Assembly: GCA_903842475.1 (NCBI GenBank)
Contig: CAIMMA010000693.1
Span: forward strand, 1-6,952
Reading direction: 5' to 3'
From: an uncultured bacterium
Lineage (GTDB): Bacteria; Desulfobacterota; Desulfobulbia; Desulfobulbales; Desulfobulbaceae
DNA length: 6,952 bases
Below the pieces are notes generated by a model. It had not been told where the DNA came from, searched no databases, and saw only the letters and a program-made list of their open reading frames with translations. Every line of letters starts with the position of its first letter. Position 1 is the stretch's first letter. Both the position numbers and the translations under genes were made by a program. Below are positions 1-5,662 of the stretch, piece after piece.

Positions 1-912
1 AGCCTCGAATTTCTGGGCATGATAGAATTGCAGTTCCATCGCCTTGGCCTCGGTGAGATCACGGTAACTGCAGATAACACCGGCCGGGTTGCCCTGATGA
101 TCACCATAGCGAGCGGCGCTGATCGAAACATCAAGGAGCTTGCCCTCCTTGGTTGGACGCTTGGTGAGAAAATTATGGATCGCCTGTCCGGTTTCAAGAA
201 GACAGCGAAATTCTCCCGTGGCGAAGTCGGACTGGCCATCGGCTTGCCAGAGCAACGGCTTGTCCTGGAACTCTTCAACCTGCCAGCCAAAGGTCTGGGA
301 AAAGCTGGGATTGAGATACCGCACACACCCTTGCAGATCATAGATGGCGATGGCATCCGCGGCGGCATTAAGGAGTGAACGATATAAGGCCTCCCCTTTC
401 CGGGACTCTTCGTAGAGTTGCCGGTAGAGCTCCTGGCTCTTCTCCAGATCCCTGGTTCGCTCGATCACCGTCTGTTCAAACCCGTTGCGGTGCGCGATCA
501 ATTCCTGTTCGAGTTTCTTCTGATGGGTGATATCGATGATGAGCACCAACACGCCGGTGACGGGCCCGTGCTGGTCTTTTCTGATGGGGGTGGCGATGTG
601 ATCGATATAGATGGTTTCCCCGGTATACCGGGTGCGCTGTCGTTCCGACCGACCACTGGCATGGCCATCGAACACCTTCTGGGCCGGGCAGTCGTCACAG
701 ATGGTCTCGAGCTGGGCCGCGGCCTGATAACAGCATTTCCCCAGAGCCGAGGCGCCGTAGATCTCCTTGGCCTTGCGGTTGAACCCGATCACTTTGTAAT
801 CGCGATCGAGTTCCCACATGGCGATATCCATGACATCGATCAAATCGGTCAGGGTCGCACTGAGATGACCGCAACTATCGACAGCCTCGGTTATAGACAA
901 AGAATTAAGCAT
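1..912 (-). CDS. PAS-PAS sensor protein, N-terminal part of a probable sensor histidine kinase (partial)
   Basis: An open frame of 304 codons runs off the left edge with no stop. The translation has a first PAS domain at about residues 24-130 (MWELDRDYKVIGFN start, ending VLVLIIDITHQKKLE). A charged helical or coiled-coil linker follows at about 131-175, then a second PAS domain at about 176-290 (LYRSLLNAAADAIAIYD start, ending CSYRDLTEAK). The last visible residues, LQFYHAQKFEA, match the linker that normally leads into a HisKA dimerisation helix with the phospho-accepting histidine, so kinase identity is inferred from family knowledge. No signal peptide or membrane segment is visible, suggesting a cytoplasmic sensor. 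PAS1 carries a cysteine cluster (C60, C61, C72, C75) that could bind metal or sense redox. The start is uncertain: ATG at 912 fits the domain layout, but the frame stays open upstream with ATGs at 1002 and 1014, and none has a clear Shine-Dalgarno site. Ligand and partner regulator are unknown. Confidence 0.85.
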   Translation of the reverse strand, partial: MLNSLSITEAVDSCGHLSATLTDLIDVMDIAMWELDRDYKVIGFNRKAKEIYGASALGKCCYQAAAQLETICDDCPAQKVFDGHASGRSERQRTRYTGETIYIDHIATPIRKDQHGPVTGVLVLIIDITHQKKLEQELIAHRNGFEQTVIERTRDLEKSQELYRQLYEESRKGEALYRSLLNAAADAIAIYDLQGCVRYLNPSFSQTFGWQVEEFQDKPLLWQADGQSDFATGEFRCLLETGQAIHNFLTKRPTKEGKLLDVSISAARYGDHQGNPAGVICSYRDLTEAKAMELQFYHAQKFEA

Positions 913-1031
913 GCGTTGTGCAATGGTAGGTGGGTTCGACAAGGTGGTTAACCGTCTCAAAAAGGATGCCCGCACGCGTATCAGGCGGGTTGGTCTCTTC
1001 ATAAGCCGCAGCATACGACTGCAACAGCGGA

Positions 1032-1060
1032 ATTGTAAACGGGGCCTATGCAATAGGAAA
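1032..1060 (-). promoter_or_regulatory. Weak candidate promoter for the PAS sensor gene
   Basis: On the minus strand a TACAAT box (1032-1037, five of six matches to the sigma70 -10 consensus) lies 17 bp from TTTCCT (1055-1060, a poor -35). The spacer holds most of the small inverted repeat CCTAT-TGC-ATAGG (1045-1057), which could be an activator or repressor site that compensates for the weak -35. It is the best promoter-like signal seen between the chemoreceptor terminator and the sensor gene, but the evidence is only a string match. Confidence 0.3.
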
Positions 1061-1100
1061 GCTTTTTTCGCCAAAACAACGATTAATTTGCCTGAAGCGT

Positions 1101-1141
1101 AAAAAAAAAGGGGGAGGCAAAAGCGTACCGCCTGCCTCCCC
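1101..1141 (-). terminator. Intrinsic terminator of the chemoreceptor gene
   Basis: On the minus strand a perfect 9-bp GC-rich stem (GGGGAGGCA at 1111-1119 pairing with TGCCTCCCC at 1133-1141, 13-nt loop) is followed by an uninterrupted run of nine T residues (1101-1109 as A on the plus strand). It lies 44 bp after the chemoreceptor stop codon. The other orientation has no T-tract, so it acts only on minus-strand transcription. It separates the chemoreceptor transcript from the PAS sensor gene. Confidence 0.92.
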
Positions 1142-1185
1142 GCGCGCAACTAAACCGCTGTCCGCCCCTGTGGTTTTCCCGCAGT

Positions 1186-3183
1186 TTAAATCTTGAAGGT
1201 GTTGACAATATCCCGCAATTCATTGGCCAGCGACTGGAGTTTATCGGCACTCGATTTGACCTGCTGGCTGCTGTTGGAAATCTCGTTGGAGGCGACATTG
1301 ACCCCGGCAATATCCTGGGTAATGCTGCCGGCCACCGCCGAACTCTGGCTGACGTTTTCATTAACCTCGCCCAGTCCCAGCGAAGCCTGGGCAATATTGC
1401 TGGCGATTTCCTCGGTGGCGGCGGACTGTTCGCCGACGGAGATAGAAATAGTTGATACGATTTCGTTGACGCTGTTGATAATTTTCGAAATCTGGTTGAT
1501 TTCTTCCACCGTCGACTTGGTTGTCCCCTGAACCCCTTCGATCTGGCTCTTGATGTTCATGGTAGCAGCCGCGGTCTGCTTGGCCAGTTCCTTGATCTCG
1601 TTGGCCACGACGGCAAAGCCCTTGCCCGCCTCTCCGGCCCGGGCAGCCTCGATGGTGGCATTCAAGGCCAGAAGGTTGGTCTGCTCGGAAATCTCGGTGA
1701 TGGTTTCGGTGACCTTGCTGATCGCCTGGGCGGCCTTCCCCAGTTCGGCCATTTTCTCCGAGGTGTTGGCGGCCTGGCTCACCGCCTTTTCGGAAATCAT
1801 CCGGGCCTGCTCCGCGTTCTGGGCAATCTGGGAGATAGTGGAAGTCATTTCCTCGGCGGCACTGGCCACCATCGAGGTGTTGGTGGTCGACTGCTCCATC
1901 GCGGCCGCCACCCCGTTGAGATTGGCGCTCATTTCCTCGGCGGCCGTGGCCACGCTATTGGCCCGGCCGGAGGTATCCTCCGCGCTTTTCGACAGGTCAA
2001 CGGCAATGGTGGCGAGTTCGCCGATCGACCGGTTGACCTGTTGGGTATTGGCACTGATATTGCCAATGATTTTCTGCAATTTCTCCACAAAAACATTGAA
2101 CCATTTGGCCAGTTCACCGACCTCGTCTTTCGAGGTGACCGCCAGCCGCATGGTCAGATCCCCCTCGCCCTGGGCTATGTCCTTGAGGCTGGCCACCGCC
2201 TTGTTGATCGGTCGGGTGATCGAGGAGGCCGCCAGGTACACCACCATCCCGGTCACCGTGATCGAGATGAGGGTGATCAGGGCGATGGTATTGCGCAAGG
2301 TGATGACGCTGGAAAGAAATTCGCTGGAGTTCTGAGTGGCGGCAAGGCTCCACCCCTTGAGCTTGATCGGCGCAAAGCCGGCGACTTTGTCGATCTCCTT
2401 GAAGACATAGTCTTCGGCGCCGGTCTGCCCGGCCATCATGGCCTTGTTGATTGCCTCCATGCCCTTGAGGGTCTTCAGATCAAGGGTCAGGACATGTTTC
2501 GCATCGGGATGGGCGATAATGATCCCAGCGCTATTGGCCATGAAACAGTAGCCGGTGGTGCCGATCTTTTTGGCCGTCACCAGGTCGGTGAGGACCGACG
2601 CCTTCAAGAGCCCGCCGAAGACGCCTAAAAAGGCGCCGCTGTCGGAATACACCGGGCCGCACAGGAGCAGCACCGGTTCATTGGTCGATTTCAAACGGAT
2701 GATGTCGCCACTGACCGTTTTTTTGGTATTTTTGGCTTCCTGATACAGGGGGTTCTGGGCAAGGTCCAGTCCTTTCAATTCTTCGCCGGTAGTGGTGGCT
2801 TCGGCATAGACGGCGCCGGCGGCATCGGCAAGAAAGATGCCGGCATAATTGGTTTTCAGCGCTTCAAAACGCTTTTTCATATCCATGCGGATCACATCCG
2901 CAGCCTCGGTCGCACCAGCGATCCCCTTGGCATTGACGGCTTCGGCGGCAATTTTTACCTGGGTGCGGCCGGCAAAGGCCGCGGCAAATTTAATTTCACC
3001 CTCCAGGGTGGCCGAGACCTGCATCGCCAACCCTTCCGCAATGGATTGGGCGTTGGCCATGCTGTATTTGGTGACCGCCTTGCTTGAATTGGCGGTGGCA
3101 AAATAGCCGCTCACCAGCAACGGCAGCAGGACGACCAGGATACCGCCGACAATGAGTTTAAAACGAATCGATGAAAAATTCAT
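1186..3183 (-). CDS. Methyl-accepting chemotaxis protein, Cache sensor and HAMP domain
   Basis: A complete 665-residue transmembrane chemoreceptor. A short cytoplasmic N-terminus is followed by TM1 (about 10-29), a periplasmic double-Cache-like ligand domain (about 33-292; membrane-distal part up to about 200, then GYCFMANSAGIIIAHPD, 211-227), TM2 (about 297-321), a HAMP domain (about 322-374, beginning SITRPI and containing DEVGEL) and a long cytoplasmic signalling coiled coil. The hairpin tip that binds CheA and CheW is intact (EQTNLLALNATIEAARAGEA, 500-519). Glu-Glu pairs in ATAAEEMSA (413-420) and SAAEEMTST (441-449) resemble adaptation methylation sites. The tail ends NTFKI and lacks an NWETF-type CheR tether. 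The start is supported by AGAGG (3189-3193) five bases before the ATG. Cache domains of this class often bind small organic acids or amino acids, but the ligand here cannot be read from sequence. No chemotaxis genes adjoin it, so it is an orphan receptor. Confidence 0.95.
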   Translation of the reverse strand: MNFSSIRFKLIVGGILVVLLPLLVSGYFATANSSKAVTKYSMANAQSIAEGLAMQVSATLEGEIKFAAAFAGRTQVKIAAEAVNAKGIAGATEAADVIRMDMKKRFEALKTNYAGIFLADAAGAVYAEATTTGEELKGLDLAQNPLYQEAKNTKKTVSGDIIRLKSTNEPVLLLCGPVYSDSGAFLGVFGGLLKASVLTDLVTAKKIGTTGYCFMANSAGIIIAHPDAKHVLTLDLKTLKGMEAINKAMMAGQTGAEDYVFKEIDKVAGFAPIKLKGWSLAATQNSSEFLSSVITLRNTIALITLISITVTGMVVYLAASSITRPINKAVASLKDIAQGEGDLTMRLAVTSKDEVGELAKWFNVFVEKLQKIIGNISANTQQVNRSIGELATIAVDLSKSAEDTSGRANSVATAAEEMSANLNGVAAAMEQSTTNTSMVASAAEEMTSTISQIAQNAEQARMISEKAVSQAANTSEKMAELGKAAQAISKVTETITEISEQTNLLALNATIEAARAGEAGKGFAVVANEIKELAKQTAAATMNIKSQIEGVQGTTKSTVEEINQISKIINSVNEIVSTISISVGEQSAATEEIASNIAQASLGLGEVNENVSQSSAVAGSITQDIAGVNVASNEISNSSQQVKSSADKLQSLANELRDIVNTFKI

Positions 3184-3263
3184 ACACGCCTCTATTTCCT
3201 TCGTAACAAAACATTTTTTCCGGAGTCCGCACGCCCCGAAGCTGCAGGGCCAAACTCACTCAA

Positions 3264-3306
3264 AAGCGGCTGCCGCCCCACCTGGCACAAACAGCCAGGC
3301 CCTGGC
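3264..3306 (-). promoter_or_regulatory. Structured 5' leader of the chemoreceptor mRNA
   Basis: The inferred transcript start (about 3338) leaves a leader of about 155 nt before the ATG. It contains a hairpin CCTGGC-TGTTTGT-GCCAGG on the minus strand (3281-3286 with 3294-3299). A further CCTGGC copy on the plus strand (3301-3306) could compete for the same partner. A GCGGC/GCCGC inverted repeat lies just downstream in the RNA (about 3266-3276). I could not match it to a known riboswitch consensus, including the cyclic di-GMP GEMM class. Whether it regulates anything is unknown. Confidence 0.3.
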
Positions 3307-3327
3307 AACCACTCATGGTGAGAGTTC

Positions 3328-3344
3328 CATTTCAATTTGAAATG
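3328..3344. promoter_or_regulatory. Perfect 17-nt palindrome at the chemoreceptor transcription start (candidate operator)
   Basis: CATTTCAA-T-TTGAAATG is a perfect inverted repeat with 8-bp arms and a single central base. It lies directly next to the -10 box (3345-3350) and covers the expected +1 position, the classic location for a repressor operator. It has no GC-rich stem or adjoining T-tract arrangement that would make it a terminator. The cognate regulator is unknown. Confidence 0.5.
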
Positions 3345-3374
3345 ATTGTATGTGGTTTTAAATGAGGAAGTCAA
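3345..3374 (-). promoter_or_regulatory. Sigma70-like promoter of the chemoreceptor gene
   Basis: On the minus strand TTGACT (3369-3374, five of six to the -35 consensus) and TACAAT (3345-3350, five of six to the -10 consensus) are separated by 18 bp. The spacer is AT-rich. The predicted start is near 3338, giving a leader of about 155 nt. The -35 box lies only four bases past the hairpin that follows the shikimate kinase gene. Use of a housekeeping-type promoter is notable because many motility genes use other sigma factors. Confidence 0.7.
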
Positions 3375-3396
3375 AAGAATAGGTAAAAATACCTAT
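3375..3396 (-). terminator. AT-rich hairpin after the shikimate kinase gene, possible terminator
   Basis: On the minus strand ATAGGTA-TTTT-TACCTAT forms a perfect 7-bp stem with a 4-nt loop (3379-3396), followed by TCTTTT (3373-3378). It begins 12 bases after the shikimate kinase stop codon. The stem is AT-rich and the T-tract short and interrupted, so termination may be inefficient; a run of seven T residues also precedes the stem. Position is the main argument. Confidence 0.5.
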
Positions 3397-3408
3397 AGAA
3401 AAAAACGG

Positions 3409-3939
3409 CTACTTGCCGACCACGCGCTCGCCTGTGCAGGATGTGCCAAGCAGGCGGGCGATCTCCAGGGCGACTTCTTCCTGGTCAAGCCCATCGCAGG
3501 AGAGGGTGAGTTCGGCATATTTTTTATACAGAACCTGCCGCTCGTCAAATAGTTCCTGGAAGGTCTGATGGGCGGCCTTGGCTATCCCCCGGGTGGCGAA
3601 GTTGCGGATCCGCCGATTGATTTCGGCAAAGGAGACTTCAAGGAAAACGATGGTGGACAGCCCCTGGAGATGGGTCATGGCCGGTTCGCTGTAGGCGGCG
3701 CTGCCCCCGGTGGCGATAACATGCCCGCTGATGTTGAGTTTGAGGATCTCGCTTGCTTCGATGGCGCGGAGACGGAGGTGATCGCTCTCGTCAAGGATCT
3801 GCTGCAGTGATTTCTGCTGATTGATCTGAATGAGAATATCGGTATCGAGGAAACCGAGCGACAGGTTTTTGGCGAGGATGATACCGATGGTGCTTTTTCC
3901 CGCACCCGGCATGCCGATCAAGGTCAGATTCGATTTCAT
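3409..3939 (-). CDS. aroK: Shikimate kinase (AroK family)
   Basis: A 176-residue P-loop kinase of the shikimate kinase family, which phosphorylates shikimate with ATP in the cytoplasmic pathway to chorismate and aromatic amino acids. Numbering from the chosen start: Walker A GMPGAGKST (9-17), the substrate-binding DTD (32-34), an arginine in LRLRAIE (R58), the glycine loop ATGGS (76-80), the lid arginine in NFATRGIA (R117) and a later arginine in DERQVLY (R134). Spacing and length fit the family well. The glycine loop is GGS rather than the common GGG, and the lid reads ATRGI rather than RPLL, a variant I recall from shikimate kinase-like proteins of anaerobes. The ATG at 3939 is chosen because GGAG lies eight bases upstream; the frame extends to an ATG at 3999, but that sits almost on the predicted transcription start. 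Neighbouring genes are not aromatic-pathway genes. A related small-molecule kinase activity cannot be excluded. Confidence 0.87.
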   Translation of the reverse strand: MKSNLTLIGMPGAGKSTIGIILAKNLSLGFLDTDILIQINQQKSLQQILDESDHLRLRAIEASEILKLNISGHVIATGGSAAYSEPAMTHLQGLSTIVFLEVSFAEINRRIRNFATRGIAKAAHQTFQELFDERQVLYKKYAELTLSCDGLDQEEVALEIARLLGTSCTGERVVGK

Positions 3940-3947
3940 GGCAGGGG

Positions 3948-3951
3948 CTCC
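3948..3951 (-). promoter_or_regulatory. Ribosome binding site that fixes the shikimate kinase start
   Basis: GGAG on the minus strand lies eight bases before the ATG at 3939. It supports the 176-residue product over the longer reading from the ATG at 3999. The 20 extra residues of that reading would precede a beta-strand and P-loop that normally start within ten residues of the N-terminus. Confidence 0.7.
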
Positions 3952-4003
3952 GGGGCAACGGGGTTGGATTTTGCGACAGACGCGCATGATTGCTTGCAAA
4001 CCA

Positions 4004-4033
4004 AGTGTAGCTGAAAAAGGAAGCGTCTGGCAA
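4004..4033 (-). promoter_or_regulatory. Sigma70-like promoter of the shikimate kinase gene
   Basis: On the minus strand TTGCCA (4028-4033, five of six to the -35 consensus) and TACACT (4004-4009, four of six to the -10 consensus) are 18 bp apart. The predicted start is near 3997, giving a leader of about 58 nt to the ATG at 3939. Confidence 0.6.
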
Positions 4034-4073
4034 GGATCGATTGCGCTGGCAGGTGCAAGCGGCCTTTGCCATC

Positions 4074-4104
4074 CGGGAACCGGGAACCGGGAACCGGGAA
4101 CCGG
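4074..4104. repeat. Heptamer tandem repeat, CGGGAAC x4 plus a partial copy
   Basis: Four perfect head-to-tail copies of CGGGAAC (4074-4080, 4081-4087, 4088-4094, 4095-4101) are followed by a partial CGG. The array is intergenic, between the terminator of the ferredoxin gene and the -35 box of the shikimate kinase promoter. Within it CCGG-GAA-CCGG can form small 4-bp hairpins. Perfect short repeats of this kind can change copy number by slippage. No function is evident. Confidence 0.9.
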
Positions 4105-4106
4105 AC

Positions 4107-4157
4107 AAAAAAACCCACCCCGAACCCGACCGCAAGGAGGTCAGCGAATCCGGAGTG
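4107..4157 (-). terminator. Intrinsic terminator of the hcp operon
   Basis: On the minus strand CACTCCGGAT (4148-4157) pairs with GTTCGGGGTG (4116-4125) over ten positions, three of them G-U. An inner CTGACC/GGTCGG stem stacks beyond a 3-nt bulge. The structure is followed by GG and seven T residues (4107-4113 as A on the plus strand). It begins 11 bases past the stop codon of the ferredoxin-domain gene. Pairing was worked out by eye, with no energy calculation. Confidence 0.7.
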
Positions 4158-4168
4158 CAAGAGGCCTG

Positions 4169-4912
4169 CTACCAGGCGGACTCCCCTTTGATCTCGCCGC
4201 GGGTGGAGATCACCACCTGGCGCACCGGAAGGGTTGGCTTGACGGCGTCATAGGCCTGGCGGATGATTTGCAGCATGGAGTGGCAACAGGGCACCTCCAT
4301 GATTAGGATGGTCAGCGACTTGATCGTGCGGGTACGAAAGATCTCGGTGAACCGATCCACGTAGAGCTGCTGGTCGTCGAACTTGGGACAGCCCATCATC
4401 ACCACCCGACCGGCGAGAAAATCTTTTTGGAGGCCGGCATAAGCAACCGCGGTGCAGTCGGCGGCCACCAGCAGGTCGCAGTTCTCCAGAAAGGGGGCGG
4501 CAGCCGGGATCAACCGGATCTGCACCGGCCAGTGCGACAGGGCCGAACCGGATTGCAGGCCGGGAACATTGGCGGCCTGACAGGGGCTCATCGGCTGCAG
4601 GGTCTGCAGCCGGGCCGAGGGGCACCCGCCACCGAGCAACGGCGGCGTCGGTTGCGGTTCCTTTGCCTTGGCCGCCAGGAAATGCTCCACCGCTTCCTCG
4701 TCGAATTCCTCGGCCTCGCGCTCGATGATCTGCAGCGCCCCGGTTGGACAGGAACCCAGGCAGGCACCGAGACCGTCACAGAGCTTGTCCGCCACCAGGC
4801 GGGCCTTACCGTCGATAATCTGCAGCGAGCCTTCGGCGCAATCCGGAACGCATTGGCCGCAGCCGTTGCAGAGCTCCTCGTCGATCTTAATGATTTTTCT
4901 TTGTATTTTCAT
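4169..4912 (-). CDS. 4Fe-4S ferredoxin-domain protein encoded with hcp
   Basis: A 247-residue cytoplasmic iron-sulfur protein. The N-terminal ferredoxin module has one complete cluster motif CNGCGQCVPDC (15-25) and a second, unusual one, CDGLGACLGSCP (45-56), in which one expected cysteine is replaced by Leu48 or Gly49. I recall this CDGLGAC form as typical of a family often found beside hcp in strict anaerobes. After a Glu-rich and Pro-rich linker (64-96), the C-terminal half is a separate domain with more cysteines: GGGCPS (94-99), C111, C145, C153, MMGCPKFDD (172-180) and VPCCHSM (207-213). This domain may carry another cofactor. It is the last gene of the operon, 31 bp after the siroheme protein, with AAGGGA (4918-4923) five bases before the ATG. 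The likely role is electron delivery to Hcp and/or the siroheme protein; this is inferred from position and clusters. There is no Hcr-like flavin domain in the window. Confidence 0.88.
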   Translation of the reverse strand: MKIQRKIIKIDEELCNGCGQCVPDCAEGSLQIIDGKARLVADKLCDGLGACLGSCPTGALQIIEREAEEFDEEAVEHFLAAKAKEPQPTPPLLGGGCPSARLQTLQPMSPCQAANVPGLQSGSALSHWPVQIRLIPAAAPFLENCDLLVAADCTAVAYAGLQKDFLAGRVVMMGCPKFDDQQLYVDRFTEIFRTRTIKSLTILIMEVPCCHSMLQIIRQAYDAVKPTLPVRQVVISTRGEIKGESAW

Positions 4913-4943
4913 GACATTCCCTTCACGTTAAGGATAACACCGA

Positions 4944-5576
4944 TCAACCCAGGACGGCCGTTTTCAGCGCCGAAATCCCAAATCGTTCCATGAAGCGGGC
5001 GGACCGGGTCTTGAATTTGGCTGCATGGAGATAATAGTTGAGGGTTTTAGTCACCAGGGCCACGGCCTCGTCATCGCTTAACCCTTCGGCCACCAGATCG
5101 CCGATCCGGGGCCGGCCGGCGGCATTGCCGCCAAAAGAGAACCGCCATCCTTTTTTCTCTGCGGTCAAGCCCACATCGCGCATCCAGGATTCGCAGCAGC
5201 AAAACCGGCAGCCGGAAATCCCCACCTTGACCTTATAAGGCAAGGGACCATCAAGCTCGACTTGCTTGATCCGCTCGCCCAGATCCAAGGCATCCCCCTG
5301 GCCGAATTGACACCAGGTGTTTCCCGGACAGGCCTGGACGTAATGCACCCGGTTGCGGACATGCGGCGGGGTTGCCGGAATATTCAACTCGACCTTCATC
5401 GCCTCCAGGGCTTCGGGCTCCATGCCCAGAAAAGCAACCCGCTGGGCGCCGGTGATTTTGGTTTTCGGAATCCGATATTTTCGGGCCAGCGCCGCCAATT
5501 GTTCGAGCTCTTCAGGACTGAGCAGTCCGGCGTTTAAATGGGGCAGGACGAGATAGGTCTTGTGATTATCGGTCAT
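4944..5576 (-). CDS. Single-module nitrite/sulfite reductase-like siroheme [4Fe-4S] protein
   Basis: A 210-residue protein of the nitrite/sulfite reductase superfamily. Residues about 8-70 form the ferredoxin-like half domain (LSPEELEQLAALARKY). The siroheme-linked [4Fe-4S] motif follows: ACPGNTWC (82-89, Cys-x5-Cys) and GISGCRFCCCES (119-130, Cys123-x3-Cys127, with extra Cys126 and Cys128). Usual family members have two such modules and 500 or more residues. At this size it resembles the low-molecular-weight assimilatory-type sulfite reductases known from sulfate reducers. It probably binds siroheme coupled to a [4Fe-4S] cluster and reduces nitrite, sulfite or a related small anion in the cytoplasm; the true substrate is not readable. 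It lies between hcp and the ferredoxin-domain gene in one apparent operon. The ATG at 5576 has only a weak GGA upstream, 15 nt below a strong hairpin, so its translation may be modest or coupled to mRNA processing. Confidence 0.85.
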   Translation of the reverse strand: MTDNHKTYLVLPHLNAGLLSPEELEQLAALARKYRIPKTKITGAQRVAFLGMEPEALEAMKVELNIPATPPHVRNRVHYVQACPGNTWCQFGQGDALDLGERIKQVELDGPLPYKVKVGISGCRFCCCESWMRDVGLTAEKKGWRFSFGGNAAGRPRIGDLVAEGLSDDEAVALVTKTLNYYLHAAKFKTRSARFMERFGISALKTAVLG

Positions 5577-5591
5577 GGTATCTATCCGGGC

Positions 5592-5627
5592 AGACCTCGG
5601 TCGGACCGAAGGGTCCGGCCGAGGTCT
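5592..5627 (-). other. Strong intercistronic hairpin between hcp and the siroheme gene
   Basis: A 16-bp stem (5592-5607 with 5612-5627; fifteen Watson-Crick pairs and one G-U) closes a 4-nt loop. It lies in the 86-bp gap after the hcp stop and ends 15 nt before the next ATG. Neither orientation is followed by a T-tract, so it is not a standard intrinsic terminator. In operons such structures often protect the upstream message from 3' exonucleases or mark a processing point, which would raise hcp expression above the downstream genes. It could also weakly attenuate transcription. Confidence 0.75.
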
Positions 5628-5662
5628 ATTGAGGTTACAGTGGCAAAGAACAAGGGGGAATA

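Noticed and set aside
418..951. Plus-strand open frame of 177 codons
   Set aside because: It is antisense to the double-PAS protein, whose minus-strand translation is clearly recognisable; the plus-strand product matches nothing I know.
1550..2335. Long plus-strand open frame of 261 codons
   Set aside because: It lies wholly antisense within the conserved chemoreceptor signalling domain and its translation is a low-complexity Ala/Ser/Ile-rich reflection of that coiled coil. It has no recognisable domain.
3184..3338. Cyclic di-GMP (GEMM) riboswitch ahead of the chemoreceptor
   Set aside because: Such riboswitches do occur before chemoreceptor genes, but I could not find the conserved GEMM core segments in this leader.
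3940..3999. N-terminal extension of the shikimate kinase to the ATG at 3999
   Set aside because: The predicted transcription start is at about 3997 and a good Shine-Dalgarno site precedes the ATG at 3939; the extension would sit before a normal kinase N-terminus.
3791..4160. Open frames across the heptamer repeat and upstream of aroK
   Set aside because: Their products contain repeated VPGSRFP-like peptides generated by the heptamer, and they overlap the promoter and terminator signals. They have no independent coding evidence.
5592..5627. Intrinsic terminator after hcp
   Set aside because: The stem is strong, but neither strand shows a following T-tract, and the next gene lies only 15 nt beyond with no promoter noticed.
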